Positions 50,789-59,095 of a stretch of DNA of 64,000 nucleotides are shown piece by piece. Origin of the DNA: Mycolicibacterium psychrotolerans (lineage in GTDB: Bacteria > Actinomycetota > Actinomycetes > Mycobacteriales > Mycobacteriaceae); contig NZ_AP022574.1 in NCBI RefSeq assembly GCF_010729305.1, positions 3,286,001 through 3,350,000 of the forward strand, written 5' to 3'. The first letter of the stretch is position 1; the number at the start of each line of letters is the position of its first letter. Under the pieces are notes generated by a model, which worked only from the letters and a program-made list of their open reading frames with translations, was not told the origin of the DNA and did no database searches. The position numbers were made by a program, and so were the translations under genes.

Positions 50789-51300
50789 GTCTGCACGGCG
50801 CCGTCGTCGCACCGCGAGCGACGTCAGCAGCCGCAGCTCAGACAGCCGACCGCCGCAGAACCCGACGCAGCCGGGTTCGTCGGCACGTGAATCCGCACTG
50901 GCAGCTGGGGTCCGAGCGCAGGCGCCGGGGCACGGTGCAGCCGCAGCGCTACGTATACCCGTCAGGCACCCGCGCTCGCCGCCGGGGCATCATCGGCCTG
51001 CTGGCCGCGATCATCGTCGCCGTGGTGCTGGTGCTCGGCTTCTGGAAGCCGGGCTTCTTCGTCACGACCAAGCTCGACGTCAACGCCGCGCAGACCGGTG
51101 TGCAGCAGATCCTCACCGACGAGACAAACGGCTACGGCGCCAAGAACGTCAGCAACGTCAAGTGCAACAACGGTGTCAGCCCCACGGTGAAGAAGGGTGA
51201 CACCTTCGACTGCGAGGTCAGCATCGACGGCACCAAGCGTCAGGTGACGGTCACGTTCCAGGACGACAAGGGCACCTACGAGGTCGGCAGGCCCAAGTAG
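50785..51300 (+). CDS. Membrane-anchored DUF4333 protein (N-terminus uncertain)
   Basis: A 171-residue protein: a basic cytoplasmic N-terminus, one transmembrane helix ([20 protein letters not shown], about residues 68-88) and an extracytoplasmic DUF4333 domain with [31 protein letters not shown] and a second Cys in [11 protein letters not shown]. The GTG used overlaps the shortened helY stop (GTGA). Codon third-position GC is higher in another frame upstream of about 50870, where a GTG at 50739 would give [17 protein letters not shown], so the true N-terminus may have been disrupted by an indel around the GGG at 50872. Function is unknown. Confidence 0.65.
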   Translation: MSLHGAVVAPRATSAAAAQTADRRRTRRSRVRRHVNPHWQLGSERRRRGTVQPQRYVYPSGTRARRRGIIGLLAAIIVAVVLVLGFWKPGFFVTTKLDVNAAQTGVQQILTDETNGYGAKNVSNVKCNNGVSPTVKKGDTFDCEVSIDGTKRQVTVTFQDDKGTYEVGRPK

Positions 51301-51303
51301 CGG

Positions 51304-52266
51304 TCAGGGGAGCGCGTCGAGCGCCTTCTGCAGCCGCCCGATGGAGGACGACACGCCGTAGCGCTCGGCCAGTTCGACGACTTTGCGGGGGTGCGCGGCG
51401 GCCAGCGGCAACGAGTCGTCCGTCGTCGAGAAGGTGACCGCGGCGTCGGTGGCGACGCGCACCACGGGAGCGGCCCTGGTGATGTAGTCGGCCGCGGACC
51501 TCAGCTTGGTCCGATGGGCCCGCGTGAGCTTCGACGTGGAGTCCTCGGCCGCGGCGAGGATCGCGTCCAGTGAGCCGTACTTCGTGAGCAGGGTGGACGC
51601 GGTCTTCTCCCCGACCCCCGCGACGCCGGGCAGGCCGTCGGACGGATCACCGCGCAGCAGCGCCAGTTCCGCGTAGGCGGGCCCGGCGCGATCGATCGGC
51701 ACGCCGTAGGTCTCCGACACCTCGATCGGCCCGTACTTCGTCGCCTTGGCCAGGCCGCGGCCCAGGTAGAGCACCCGCACCGGCGTCGGCTCGTCGCGGA
51801 CGACCTGCAGCAGGTCGCGGTCGCCGCTGACCACGACGACCGGATCGCGGCGTTCCCGCCAGGCCAGGGTGCCCAGAACGTCGTCGGCTTCGTGGTCGGA
51901 GGCGCCGGCGGTCGCGATGCCGAACGCGTCCAGGATCTCCATGATCATGTCGACCTGCGGCGTGAGCTCGTCCGGCACCTCTTCGACGTCGGGCTCGCCG
52001 CCGGGGTTCTCCTGCACCACCCGGTGCGCCTTGTAGGACGGGACGAGGTCGACGCGCCACTGCGGCCGCCAGTCGTCGTCGCGGCACACCACGAGCCGGT
52101 GGGGCTGCTCGCGGGTGATCACGGTGGCGACCGCGTCGAGAAACCCCCGCACCGCGTTGACCGGGCGGCCGTCAGGGGCGGTGATCGACGACGGGACACC
52201 GAAGTAGGAGCGGAACCACATGCTCGCGCCGTCGAGGAGTACCAGGGGAGCAGTCACTTGCGCCAT
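51304..52266 (-). CDS. 5'-3' exonuclease (PolA N-terminal-domain type)
   Basis: A stand-alone flap/5'-nuclease of 320 residues matching Rv2090. The PIN-like catalytic region includes [25 protein letters not shown], the acidic cluster [14 protein letters not shown] and [13 protein letters not shown]. The helix-hairpin-helix DNA-binding motif is [22 protein letters not shown]. The ATG at 52266 is chosen; a GTG at 52254 (TAPLVLLDG) would also fit, and the longer frame from 52299 would read into an inverted repeat. It probably removes flaps or RNA primers alongside PolA. It converges on the DUF4333 gene with a 3 bp gap. Confidence 0.93.
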   Translation of the reverse strand: MAQVTAPLVLLDGASMWFRSYFGVPSSITAPDGRPVNAVRGFLDAVATVITREQPHRLVVCRDDDWRPQWRVDLVPSYKAHRVVQENPGGEPDVEEVPDELTPQVDMIMEILDAFGIATAGASDHEADDVLGTLAWRERRDPVVVVSGDRDLLQVVRDEPTPVRVLYLGRGLAKATKYGPIEVSETYGVPIDRAGPAYAELALLRGDPSDGLPGVAGVGEKTASTLLTKYGSLDAILAAAEDSTSKLTRAHRTKLRSAADYITRAAPVVRVATDAAVTFSTTDDSLPLAAAHPRKVVELAERYGVSSSIGRLQKALDALP

Positions 52267-52287
52267 CCTGCCAGGCCGCAAACCCCG

Positions 52288-52347
52288 GCGAGCAGACACG
52301 AACTCGCACCTTCTGTCGGCGTGTCATCCGAGTTCGTGTCTGCTCGC
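52288..52347. repeat. 19-bp perfect inverted repeat between divergent genes
   Basis: GCGAGCAGACACGAACTCG (52288-52306) and CGAGTTCGTGTCTGCTCGC (52329-52347) form a perfect 19-bp inverted repeat around a 22-nt loop. It fills most of the 115 bp between the exonuclease and pepE starts. The arms share CGAAC with the repeat after prcA. It is likely a member of a dispersed mycobacterial intergenic palindrome family. Confidence 0.65.
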
Positions 52348-52369
52348 GCAAGGGGGTGCCGCCCGGCAC

Positions 52370-52375
52370 TAGCCT
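52370..52375 (+). promoter_or_regulatory. Leaderless -10 element of pepE
   Basis: TAGCCT (TANNNT) ends 6 nt before the pepE ATG at 52382 with no Shine-Dalgarno, predicting a leaderless transcript. It lies 23 bp after the large inverted repeat. Confidence 0.5.
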
Positions 52376-52381
52376 GAACGG

Positions 52382-53509
52382 ATGAGCGAGTCCCGTTTTC
52401 CCACCGATGTGTATGCCCACCGCGTGAGCGCCGCGGCGGAGGCCGCCGCCGCGGCGGACCTCGCGGGCCTGGTCATCACCCCGGGGTACGACCTGCGTTA
52501 CCTGGTGGGTTCGCGGGCGCAGACGTTCGAGCGGCTGACCGCGCTGGTGCTGCCCGCCGACGGTGCCCCGACGATCGTGGTGCCGCGGCTGGAACTGGCG
52601 GCCCTGAAGGAGTCGGCGGTCACCGAACTCGGTGTGGCGGTGCGGGATTGGGTCGACGGTGACGATCCCTACGCGCTGGTGGCCGAGGCCCTGGGCGGGG
52701 GCGGGCGGGCCGTCGCGGTGACCGACTCGATGCCGGCGCTGCACCTGCTGCCCCTCGCCGAGGTGCTCGGCGTGGTGCCGGTGCTGGCCACCGATGTGCT
52801 GCGCACGCTGCGCATGGTCAAGGATCCCGCCGAGATCGACGCGCTGCGCGAGGCCGGGGCGGCGATCGATCGGGTGCACGCCCGCGTGCCGGAGTTCCTG
52901 GTGCCCGGCCGCACCGAGGCCGACGTCGCGGCCGACATCGCCGAAGCCATTGTCGCCGAAGGACATTCGGAAGTGGCGTTCATCATCGTCGGGTCCGGTC
53001 CGCACGGCGCGGACCCGCACCACGAGTGCTCGGACCGTGAACTGGCCGCCGGCGACGTCGTGGTCGTCGACATCGGCGGCCCCTACGAGCCCGGGTACAA
53101 CTCCGACTCCACCCGCACCTACAGCATCGGGGAACCCGACCCCGAGGTGGCGCGCAGGTACGCGGTGCTGCAGCAGGCGCAGCAGGCCGCGGTCGCGGCG
53201 GTGCGGCCGGGCGTCACCGCCGAACAGGTCGACGCCGCCGCGCGCGAAGTGCTCGCCGCCGAAGGCCTGGCTGAGGCATTCGTGCACCGGACCGGGCACG
53301 GCATCGGGTTGTCGGTGCACGAGGAGCCCTACATCGTGGCAGGCAACACGCTCCCGCTGGAGGAGGGGATGGCGTTCTCCGTGGAGCCCGGAATCTATTT
53401 CCCGGGGCAGTGGGGCGCGCGCATCGAGGACATCGTGATCGTCACCGCCGACGGCGCGCTGTCGGTGAACAACCGCCCGCACGACCTCGTCGTGGTGCCG
53501 GTGGGCTGA
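52382..53509 (+). CDS. pepE: Xaa-Pro dipeptidase/aminopeptidase
   Basis: A cytoplasmic M24-family dimetal peptidase of 375 residues, matching Rv2089c. The N-terminal creatinase-like domain (residues 1-140) precedes the pita-bread catalytic domain. Metal ligands are visible in VVVDIGGPYEPGYNSDSTRTY (two Asp), HRTGHGIGLSVHEEP (His), FSVEPGIY (Glu) and ARIEDIVIV (Glu). It cleaves N-terminal residues before proline, probably in peptide turnover downstream of the proteasome. It converges with the PPOX gene with only 4 bp between stops. Confidence 0.94.
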   Translation: MSESRFPTDVYAHRVSAAAEAAAAADLAGLVITPGYDLRYLVGSRAQTFERLTALVLPADGAPTIVVPRLELAALKESAVTELGVAVRDWVDGDDPYALVAEALGGGGRAVAVTDSMPALHLLPLAEVLGVVPVLATDVLRTLRMVKDPAEIDALREAGAAIDRVHARVPEFLVPGRTEADVAADIAEAIVAEGHSEVAFIIVGSGPHGADPHHECSDRELAAGDVVVVDIGGPYEPGYNSDSTRTYSIGEPDPEVARRYAVLQQAQQAAVAAVRPGVTAEQVDAAAREVLAAEGLAEAFVHRTGHGIGLSVHEEPYIVAGNTLPLEEGMAFSVEPGIYFPGQWGARIEDIVIVTADGALSVNNRPHDLVVVPVG

Positions 53510-53513
53510 CGGG

Positions 53514-53927
53514 TCAGCTCTCGCCGCGGTCGAGCAGTCCCGAGGAACCCAGCACCCGCTCCACGCGGACCTCGATCACGACGCGCTTGGGGTTGGGGCG
53601 CGGGGTGCGGTAGCGCTGCGCATAGCGCAGTTCGGCATCGCGCACCCTGTCGATGTCGGTGTACACGGTCGACTTGCCCTCCAGCGACAACCAGCGCGCG
53701 CCGTCGACCTGGCTGAGCACCGCTACACCGCGCTGATCGGCGTTGACCGCCTTCTGCGAACCGCCCGTGGTGATGACGCGGGCGATGTGGGTGGCGGGAT
53801 CGAAGGTGAACCCGACGGCCACCACGTGCGGCGACTGGTCGGCCCGCAACGTCGTCAGCATCGCCAGGTGACGCTCGGTCAGGAATGCGATCGCGTCGGT
53901 GGTCAGCCGGGTGGTTGCCTTGCCCAT
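53514..53927 (-). CDS. F420-dependent PPOX-family reductase (Rv2074-like)
   Basis: A 137-residue split-barrel protein nearly identical in layout to Rv2074: [64 protein letters not shown] and a C-terminal [31 protein letters not shown]. Rv2074 has been described as an F420-dependent biliverdin reductase, so a similar F420H2-dependent reduction is likely. The ATG at 53927 matches the family N-terminus; the longer frame upstream is shadow of the SDR gene. It is divergent from the SDR by 34 bp. Confidence 0.9.
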   Translation of the reverse strand: MGKATTRLTTDAIAFLTERHLAMLTTLRADQSPHVVAVGFTFDPATHIARVITTGGSQKAVNADQRGVAVLSQVDGARWLSLEGKSTVYTDIDRVRDAELRYAQRYRTPRPNPKRVVIEVRVERVLGSSGLLDRGES

Positions 53928-53948
53928 CGCGCCCACGCTAGCGCAGGA

Positions 53949-53954
53949 CATAAT
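53949..53954 (+). promoter_or_regulatory. Leaderless -10 element of the SDR gene
   Basis: CATAAT, one base from TATAAT, ends 7 nt before the SDR ATG at 53962 without a ribosome binding site. Confidence 0.45.
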
Positions 53955-53961
53955 CGCAGCC

Positions 53962-54714
53962 ATGAAGGACACGGCGGAGACGCGCCCGGTCGTGGTGTTC
54001 GGCGGCCGCAGCGAGATCGGCATGGAGGTGGCGCGCAGGCTGGCCACCGGTGCGACGGTCGTACTCGCGGCGCGGCGCCCCGACGACCTCGACGCGCAGA
54101 CCGCCGCGTTGATGCAGGCCGGTGCGACCGCCGTGCACCGCGTGGCCTTCGACGCCGACGATCTCGCCTCGCACCGCCGGGTGGTCGACGACATCGTGGC
54201 CGAGCACGGCCCGATCGGGATCGCGGTGCTGGCCTTCGGCATCCTGGGGGACCAGGCGCTCGCGGAGAAGGACGCGGCGCACGCGGCGGCGATCGCACAC
54301 ACCGATTACGTCGCGCAGGTGAGTCTGCTCACGGTGCTCGCCGACACGATGCGGGCGGCTGGGCACGGCACGCTGGTCGCGTTCTCCTCGGTTGCCGGCG
54401 TGCGGGCGCGCCGGGCGAACTACGTCTATGGATCTGCCAAGGCGGGTCTCGACGCGTTCTGCAGCGGCCTCGCCGATGCGCTGCACGGAACCGGGGTGCG
54501 GCTGCTGCTGGTGCGGCCCGGTTTCGTGATCGGGCGGATGACCGAGGGGATGGCGCCGGCGCCGCTGTCGAGCACACCGGCCCAGGTCGCCGACGCCACC
54601 GTCGCGGCGCTGCGCGCGGGCCGGCAGGTGGTGTGGGTGCCCAAGCCGCTGGCCGCGTTGGCGGCGGCGTTCCGGGTGACGCCGCGGTGGGTGTGGCGAA
54701 GGCTGCCGAGGTGA
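53962..54714 (+). CDS. Short-chain dehydrogenase (Rv2073c-like)
   Basis: A 250-residue SDR. The cofactor motif is [17 protein letters not shown] (a GGxSEIG variant close to DprE2-like SDRs), [10 protein letters not shown] suggests an Arg contact with NADPH, and the active site has [22 protein letters not shown] (Ser, Tyr, Lys). A C-terminal hydrophobic/basic tail, [25 protein letters not shown], is shared with DprE2 and may be membrane-associated. Position next to cobL equals Rv2073c. The substrate is unknown; a lipid-linked sugar is plausible. Its stop overlaps the cobL GTG by 4 bp. Confidence 0.88.
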   Translation: MKDTAETRPVVVFGGRSEIGMEVARRLATGATVVLAARRPDDLDAQTAALMQAGATAVHRVAFDADDLASHRRVVDDIVAEHGPIGIAVLAFGILGDQALAEKDAAHAAAIAHTDYVAQVSLLTVLADTMRAAGHGTLVAFSSVAGVRARRANYVYGSAKAGLDAFCSGLADALHGTGVRLLLVRPGFVIGRMTEGMAPAPLSSTPAQVADATVAALRAGRQVVWVPKPLAALAAAFRVTPRWVWRRLPR

Positions 54715-55898
54715 TCGTGGTGGTCGGCATCGGGGCCGACGGCATGGCCGGGCTGGCCCCGCCGGCACGAGCCGAATTGGCAAGGGCGACAGTCATCTAT
54801 GGCTCTGCGCGGCAGCTCGACCTGCTCGACGACACGGTGAGTGCCGCTCGGCGGCCGTGGCCGAGCCCGATGCTGCCCGCGATCGACACCCTGCTCGACG
54901 GCGCCGACGGTGACGTGCACGTCGTCGCCAGCGGGGACCCGCTGCTGCACGGCGTGGGAAGCACCCTGATCCGCCGCCACGGCGCCGACCGCGTCGCGGT
55001 GCTGCCGCACGTGTCATCGGTGACGTTGGCGTGCTCGCGGGTCGGCTGGTCGGTGCAGGACACCGAGGTGATCAGCCTGGTCACCGCCGAACCGGTCAGC
55101 GCGATCCGGCGCGGCGGGCAGGCCGTCGTGCTGTCGCGGGACCGGACGAGCCCGGGCGAACTGGCCCGGCTGCTCACCGCGACGGGCCGCGGCGACTCCG
55201 AGGTGACGATCCTCGAGCAGCTCGGCGGCCCGCGCGAGTTGCGCCGCTCGTCGACCGCCCGGGAGTGGGCGGCCCGGCCGCCCGGCGACGTCGACGACCT
55301 CAACGTCGTCGCGGTGCGCTACCTGCCCGACGAGCGGCTGGCGGCTGTGCTGCCCGACAGCGTGTTCTCCCACGACGGGCAGCTCACCAAGCAGGCGATG
55401 CGGGCGGTGACCCTGGCGGCGCTGGCCCCGCGGCCGGGGGAGCTGCTGTGGGACGTCGGGGCCGGCTCGGGAAGCGTGGCGATCGAGTGGTGTCGTGCCG
55501 GGAATGGTTGTCGCGCAGTGGCCTTCGAGCGCGACGAACAGCGCCGTCGGCGCATCGCCGATAATGCGCGGGCGTTCGGGGTGGTGCTCGACGTCCGGGC
55601 AGGCGCACCGGAGTCGTTAGGGTCGGCCCCCGCCCCTGCGGCGATCTTCGTCGGGGGCGGCGTCACCGGGCCGGAGCTGCTCACGGCGTGCTGGGACCGC
55701 CTGCCCGCCGGTGGCCGCCTGGTCGCCAACGCGGTGACGGCGGAATCCGAAGCCGTTGTACTGCAGTGGTATTCGCGTGTTGGCGGGGAGCTGCGCCGGT
55801 ACCAGCACTACCGCGGCGAGCCGGTGGGTTCGTTCACCGGCTGGCGACCGGCGATGCCGGTCACGCAGTGGCTGGTGACGAAGCCTCATACGACCTGA
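54711..55898 (+). CDS. cobL: Precorrin-6Y C5,15-methyltransferase (decarboxylating)
   Basis: A bifunctional enzyme of aerobic cobalamin synthesis: methylates C5 and C15 and decarboxylates the acetate at C12. In the 395-residue product the N-terminal CbiE-like tetrapyrrole methylase (VVVGIGADGMAGL, VVASGDPLLHGVGSTL) covers residues 1-200. The C-terminal CbiT-like class I methyltransferase has LLWDVGAGSGSVAIEW and AIFVGGG. The GTG at 54711 starts in a 4-bp overlap with the SDR; upstream frame is shadow. The 3' end overlaps the convergent phosphotransferase gene by 38 bp. The neighbours cobM and cobK, which follow cobL in M. tuberculosis, are missing here. Confidence 0.95.
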   Translation: MIVVVGIGADGMAGLAPPARAELARATVIYGSARQLDLLDDTVSAARRPWPSPMLPAIDTLLDGADGDVHVVASGDPLLHGVGSTLIRRHGADRVAVLPHVSSVTLACSRVGWSVQDTEVISLVTAEPVSAIRRGGQAVVLSRDRTSPGELARLLTATGRGDSEVTILEQLGGPRELRRSSTAREWAARPPGDVDDLNVVAVRYLPDERLAAVLPDSVFSHDGQLTKQAMRAVTLAALAPRPGELLWDVGAGSGSVAIEWCRAGNGCRAVAFERDEQRRRRIADNARAFGVVLDVRAGAPESLGSAPAPAAIFVGGGVTGPELLTACWDRLPAGGRLVANAVTAESEAVVLQWYSRVGGELRRYQHYRGEPVGSFTGWRPAMPVTQWLVTKPHTT

Positions 55899-56940
55899 CG
55901 AGGTCGATCGCGTCGAGGTCGCGGATGGCCTGGCACCCGCGGCTGAGCATCGTCGAGATCATCTCGTCGCCCCGCTCGGTGGACGCGGCGAAGGCGAAGC
56001 CGAGCGTGGTCAGAAACGGTGCCTGCAGAACACCGAGACGGTAGTCCTGCCAACAGGTTTCGACGTCGTAGCCGGTGACCCCGTGGCGAAGCAGCGCGGC
56101 GTGGTAGCGCTGCACGAGGTCACGCTCCACGGTGGGCCGGATCTCGGGGAGCAGGCTGGTCGCGGTGAAGTAGGCGAGGTCGCGCGTCGGCAGCCCGACC
56201 CCGATCGTCTGCCAGTCGACCACCGTGACCCGCGTGCGGTCCGGGTCGAACAGCAGGTTGTCCAGCCGGTAGTCGCCGTGCATCAGCGAGAATCGCTGGG
56301 GCTCGGCGAGCAACCAGGGAGTCACCAGTCCCATAGAGGTCAGCAGCGTGTCGCGGTCGGCGTCGCTGACCTTGCCGCCGAGTTTCTCCAGCGTGATGTT
56401 CGCCGCCATCACCGCTATCTCGCCCATGCCGCCGGCGGCGGCCTCGTCCCCCGGCTTGGGCATGATGATCGACGGCAGGTCGCACCAGTGCCGTTGGCAC
56501 CAGCTGGGGCCGTGAAGGCCAGCCAGCGCATCGACGGCCAGCTCCGCCTCGGCCGGGGTGCAGCCGGCGATCTGGTCGCCCTGCTCCGCAGGTGCCATGT
56601 CGGCCAGGACGAGGACGAAATCCCCTCCGTCCGGCGAGATCTCGCTGTGGAAGCATTCCGGCACCGGGATCGCGACGTCCTTGGTCACCGTCGAGTAGAA
56701 CTCGACCTCCGACAGGTATCCGAGCGCGACGCGCTCGCGCACGGTGTCGTCCTGTGCGGGCAGCTTGACCGCGAACGTCGCGGGCAGCCCCGCGGCGTCG
56801 GCATAGGTCGCGGCAACCCGATAGGTGGCGCCGGTCTGGCCGGTGCCGATGGCGGTCACCTCGGCGCCGGTGACCTCGGCTGCGAGCACCGAGCCGAGCC
56901 AGGCCGGGGTGAGGTCGGCGGGGGAGCGGGGAATGCTCAC
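55861..56940 (-). CDS. APH/ecdysteroid-kinase-like phosphotransferase
   Basis: A 359-residue protein-kinase-fold small-molecule phosphotransferase. The N-lobe has GTGQTGATYRVAATYADAAGLPATFAVKLP (nucleotide loop and Lys). The catalytic loop HGDYRLDNLLF and the metal-binding VVDWQTIGVG lie near residues 220-245, and GLPTRDLAYF follows. Mycobacteria have many such proteins; substrates are mostly unknown, and drug resistance should not be assumed. It sits between cobL and cobIJ, where cobM/cobK would be expected. It starts 4 bp inside the end of cobIJ, so it is co-transcribed with the cob genes. Confidence 0.85.
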   Translation of the reverse strand: MSIPRSPADLTPAWLGSVLAAEVTGAEVTAIGTGQTGATYRVAATYADAAGLPATFAVKLPAQDDTVRERVALGYLSEVEFYSTVTKDVAIPVPECFHSEISPDGGDFVLVLADMAPAEQGDQIAGCTPAEAELAVDALAGLHGPSWCQRHWCDLPSIIMPKPGDEAAAGGMGEIAVMAANITLEKLGGKVSDADRDTLLTSMGLVTPWLLAEPQRFSLMHGDYRLDNLLFDPDRTRVTVVDWQTIGVGLPTRDLAYFTATSLLPEIRPTVERDLVQRYHAALLRHGVTGYDVETCWQDYRLGVLQAPFLTTLGFAFAASTERGDEMISTMLSRGCQAIRDLDAIDLVRSYEASSPATA

Positions 56941-58463
56941 GAGGTCACCTCATCGGTCGGTCGGCGCGTGTGCGCAGAGCTCACGGTCTGCGGATAGTGG
57001 CGCGGCGTGAACACCCGATCGGAGCTCTCGTCGCCCGAGTACCACTGGGTCTGTGAAGATCCCACGATCAGCAGACACCGCATGTCGACGTCGGCGGGGT
57101 CGAGGTCGGCAAGGCGCACCACCTTCACCGACTCGTTGGGCCCCGCGACGTCACGGCCGATGACCACCGGCGTCCCGGCGTCGCGGTGCTCGAGCAGCAG
57201 GTCCCGCATCGCGCCCACCTGCCAGGTGCGCGTCTTCGACGCCGGGTTGTAGATGGCGAGCACCATGTCGGCCTGTGCCGCGGCGGTGAGGCGGGCCGCG
57301 ATCACGTCCCACGGCTTGAGCCGGTCCGACAGCGAGATCACCGCGTAGTCGTGGCCCAGCGGAGCACCCACCCGGCTGGCCACCGCCTGCGCGGCCGTCA
57401 TCGCCGGGATCACCCGCACGTCCACGCCGGGCCATTCCTTGGCCTCTTCGAGCACCGCGGTGGCCATCGCGAACACCCCCGGATCGCCGGAGGACACCAC
57501 CGCGACGGTGTGGCCTTGCTGGGCCAGCGAGCACGCCAGCCGGGCGCGGGCCGGTTCGTCGGTGTTGTCGCTGGGGTGCCTGCGCTGGCCCTCGCGGACG
57601 CCGACGCGGTCGAGGTAGGGGCCGTAGCCGATCAGGTCGGTGGCCGCGGCCAGCTCGCGGCGGCTCTGCGGGGTCATCCAGTCGATGTCGCCGGGCCCCA
57701 GCCCGACCACGGTGACCGATCCGGTGCCTGCCGGCACGTGCGGGCGGCCGGTCAGCATCGCGAGCGAGAAGTAGGGGACCGAGGCGTCGTCGACGTCGGC
57801 GGCGGGCAGTACTCGCTGTCGCGCGGTGCTGGCGCGCTCCACGTAGAACGCGTCGTCGAGCCGGCCCGCGGTCGAAAGTGCTTCGCGCACCGCGGGATAG
57901 GAGCGTCCCAGCTTGATGATGACCGCGGCGTCGGTGTCGGCCAGCCGGCGTTTCAGCTCATCGGGAGGCAGCGTTCCCGGCAGGATCGTCAGCACCTCGT
58001 CGCCCTGCACGAGCGGGGTGGCGATCGCGGCCGAGGCGGCGCTGACCGAGGTCACCCCGGGCACGATCACCGCGTCGAAGCGCCGGGTGAGGCGGGTGTG
58101 CATGTGCATGTAGGAGCTGTAGAAGAGCGGGTCACCCTCGGCGAGCAGCGCGACGTCGCGGCCGGCGTCGAGGTGCGCGGCGATGCGCGCCGCGGAGTCG
58201 CGGTAGAAGTCCTCCATCGCGCCCGCGTAGCCGCCGGGATGCTCCGAGGTCTCGGTGGTGACCGGGTAGACGAGGTGCTCCTCGATCTGGCCGGCCCGCA
58301 GATACGGCTCGGCGATGCCGCGGGCGATGCTGCGGCCGTGCCGCGCACTGTGATACGCGACCACGTCGGCCGCCCCGATCACCCGGGCCGCCTTCACCGT
58401 GACCAACTCCGGATCACCGGGGCCCAGCCCGACGCCCCACAGCGTTCCCCGTCGCTCGCTCAT
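56937..58463 (-). CDS. cobIJ: Fused precorrin-2 C20-methyltransferase / precorrin-3B C17-methyltransferase
   Basis: A bifunctional 508-residue enzyme, the same length as mycobacterial CobIJ. The N-terminal half (1-240) is Cob[43 protein letters not shown] and [14 protein letters not shown]. The C-terminal half (from about 245, [17 protein letters not shown]) is CobJ, with [20 protein letters not shown] and [15 protein letters not shown]. Both halves are SAM-dependent tetrapyrrole methylases of the aerobic B12 pathway. The start ATG overlaps the cobH stop by 4 bp, and it ends in a 4-bp overlap with the phosphotransferase. Confidence 0.96.
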   Translation of the reverse strand: MSERRGTLWGVGLGPGDPELVTVKAARVIGAADVVAYHSARHGRSIARGIAEPYLRAGQIEEHLVYPVTTETSEHPGGYAGAMEDFYRDSAARIAAHLDAGRDVALLAEGDPLFYSSYMHMHTRLTRRFDAVIVPGVTSVSAASAAIATPLVQGDEVLTILPGTLPPDELKRRLADTDAAVIIKLGRSYPAVREALSTAGRLDDAFYVERASTARQRVLPAADVDDASVPYFSLAMLTGRPHVPAGTGSVTVVGLGPGDIDWMTPQSRRELAAATDLIGYGPYLDRVGVREGQRRHPSDNTDEPARARLACSLAQQGHTVAVVSSGDPGVFAMATAVLEEAKEWPGVDVRVIPAMTAAQAVASRVGAPLGHDYAVISLSDRLKPWDVIAARLTAAAQADMVLAIYNPASKTRTWQVGAMRDLLLEHRDAGTPVVIGRDVAGPNESVKVVRLADLDPADVDMRCLLIVGSSQTQWYSGDESSDRVFTPRHYPQTVSSAHTRRPTDEVTS

Positions 58464-59086
58464 TCGGCCACGGTCCCGATCGCGTTGACGGCGGCGGCGG
58501 CCATCGCGCTGCCGCCTCGGCGGCCGGTCACCACCAGATAGGACATGCCGCGCGGACGCTCGATCAGCTCCTCTTTGGACTGCGCCGAGCCGACGAAGCC
58601 GACCGGCCCGCCGAGCACCGCGGCGGGCGGCGCGACGCCGCCGTCGACGATCTCGAGCAACCGGAACAGCGCGGTGGGGGCGTTGCCGATGGCCAGCACC
58701 GCGCCGGGCAGCCGGTCGGCCCACAGGTCGACCGCCGCCGCGGACCGAGTGGTGGCCTGCCGCGCGGCCAGGGCCGGTGCCCGGTCGTCGGCGACCAGCG
58801 AGACCACCTCGTTGTCGGCGGGCAGACGCGACCGGGTGATGCCGGCGGCCACCATCGAGGAGTCGCACAGGATCGGGGCGCCGGCGGCCAGCGCGGCGTG
58901 GGCGCGTTCGACGACGTCGGGGGTGAACGCCACGTGCTCGGTGACGTCGGTCTGACCGCAGGTGTGGATCAACCGGACGACGACCCGGGCGACGTCGTCG
59001 GGGAAGCGGGACAGGTCGGCCTCGGCACGGATCGTCGCGAACGACTGCCGGTAGATCTCCCCGGCATCGCGGATGTAGTCGAGCAC
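58460..59086 (-). CDS. cobH: Precorrin-8X methylmutase
   Basis: Moves the C11 methyl group to C12, giving hydrogenobyrinate. The 208-residue protein has the family motifs [15 protein letters not shown] (with the catalytic His), [36 protein letters not shown] and [25 protein letters not shown]. The GTG at 59086 gives the standard length. It overlaps cobIJ by 4 bp, and its start is 9 bp downstream of the cobG stop. TAGGGT (59093-59098) ending 6 nt before the GTG could be an internal leaderless promoter but contains the cobG stop codon. Confidence 0.96.
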   Translation of the reverse strand: MLDYIRDAGEIYRQSFATIRAEADLSRFPDDVARVVVRLIHTCGQTDVTEHVAFTPDVVERAHAALAAGAPILCDSSMVAAGITRSRLPADNEVVSLVADDRAPALAARQATTRSAAAVDLWADRLPGAVLAIGNAPTALFRLLEIVDGGVAPPAAVLGGPVGFVGSAQSKEELIERPRGMSYLVVTGRRGGSAMAAAAVNAIGTVAE

Positions 59087-59095
59087 CCGATCACC

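Noticed and set aside
55861..56940. Antibiotic-modifying aminoglycoside phosphotransferase
   Set aside because: Only the general APH fold is visible; such ecdysteroid-kinase-like proteins are numerous in mycobacteria and it is co-transcribed with cob genes.
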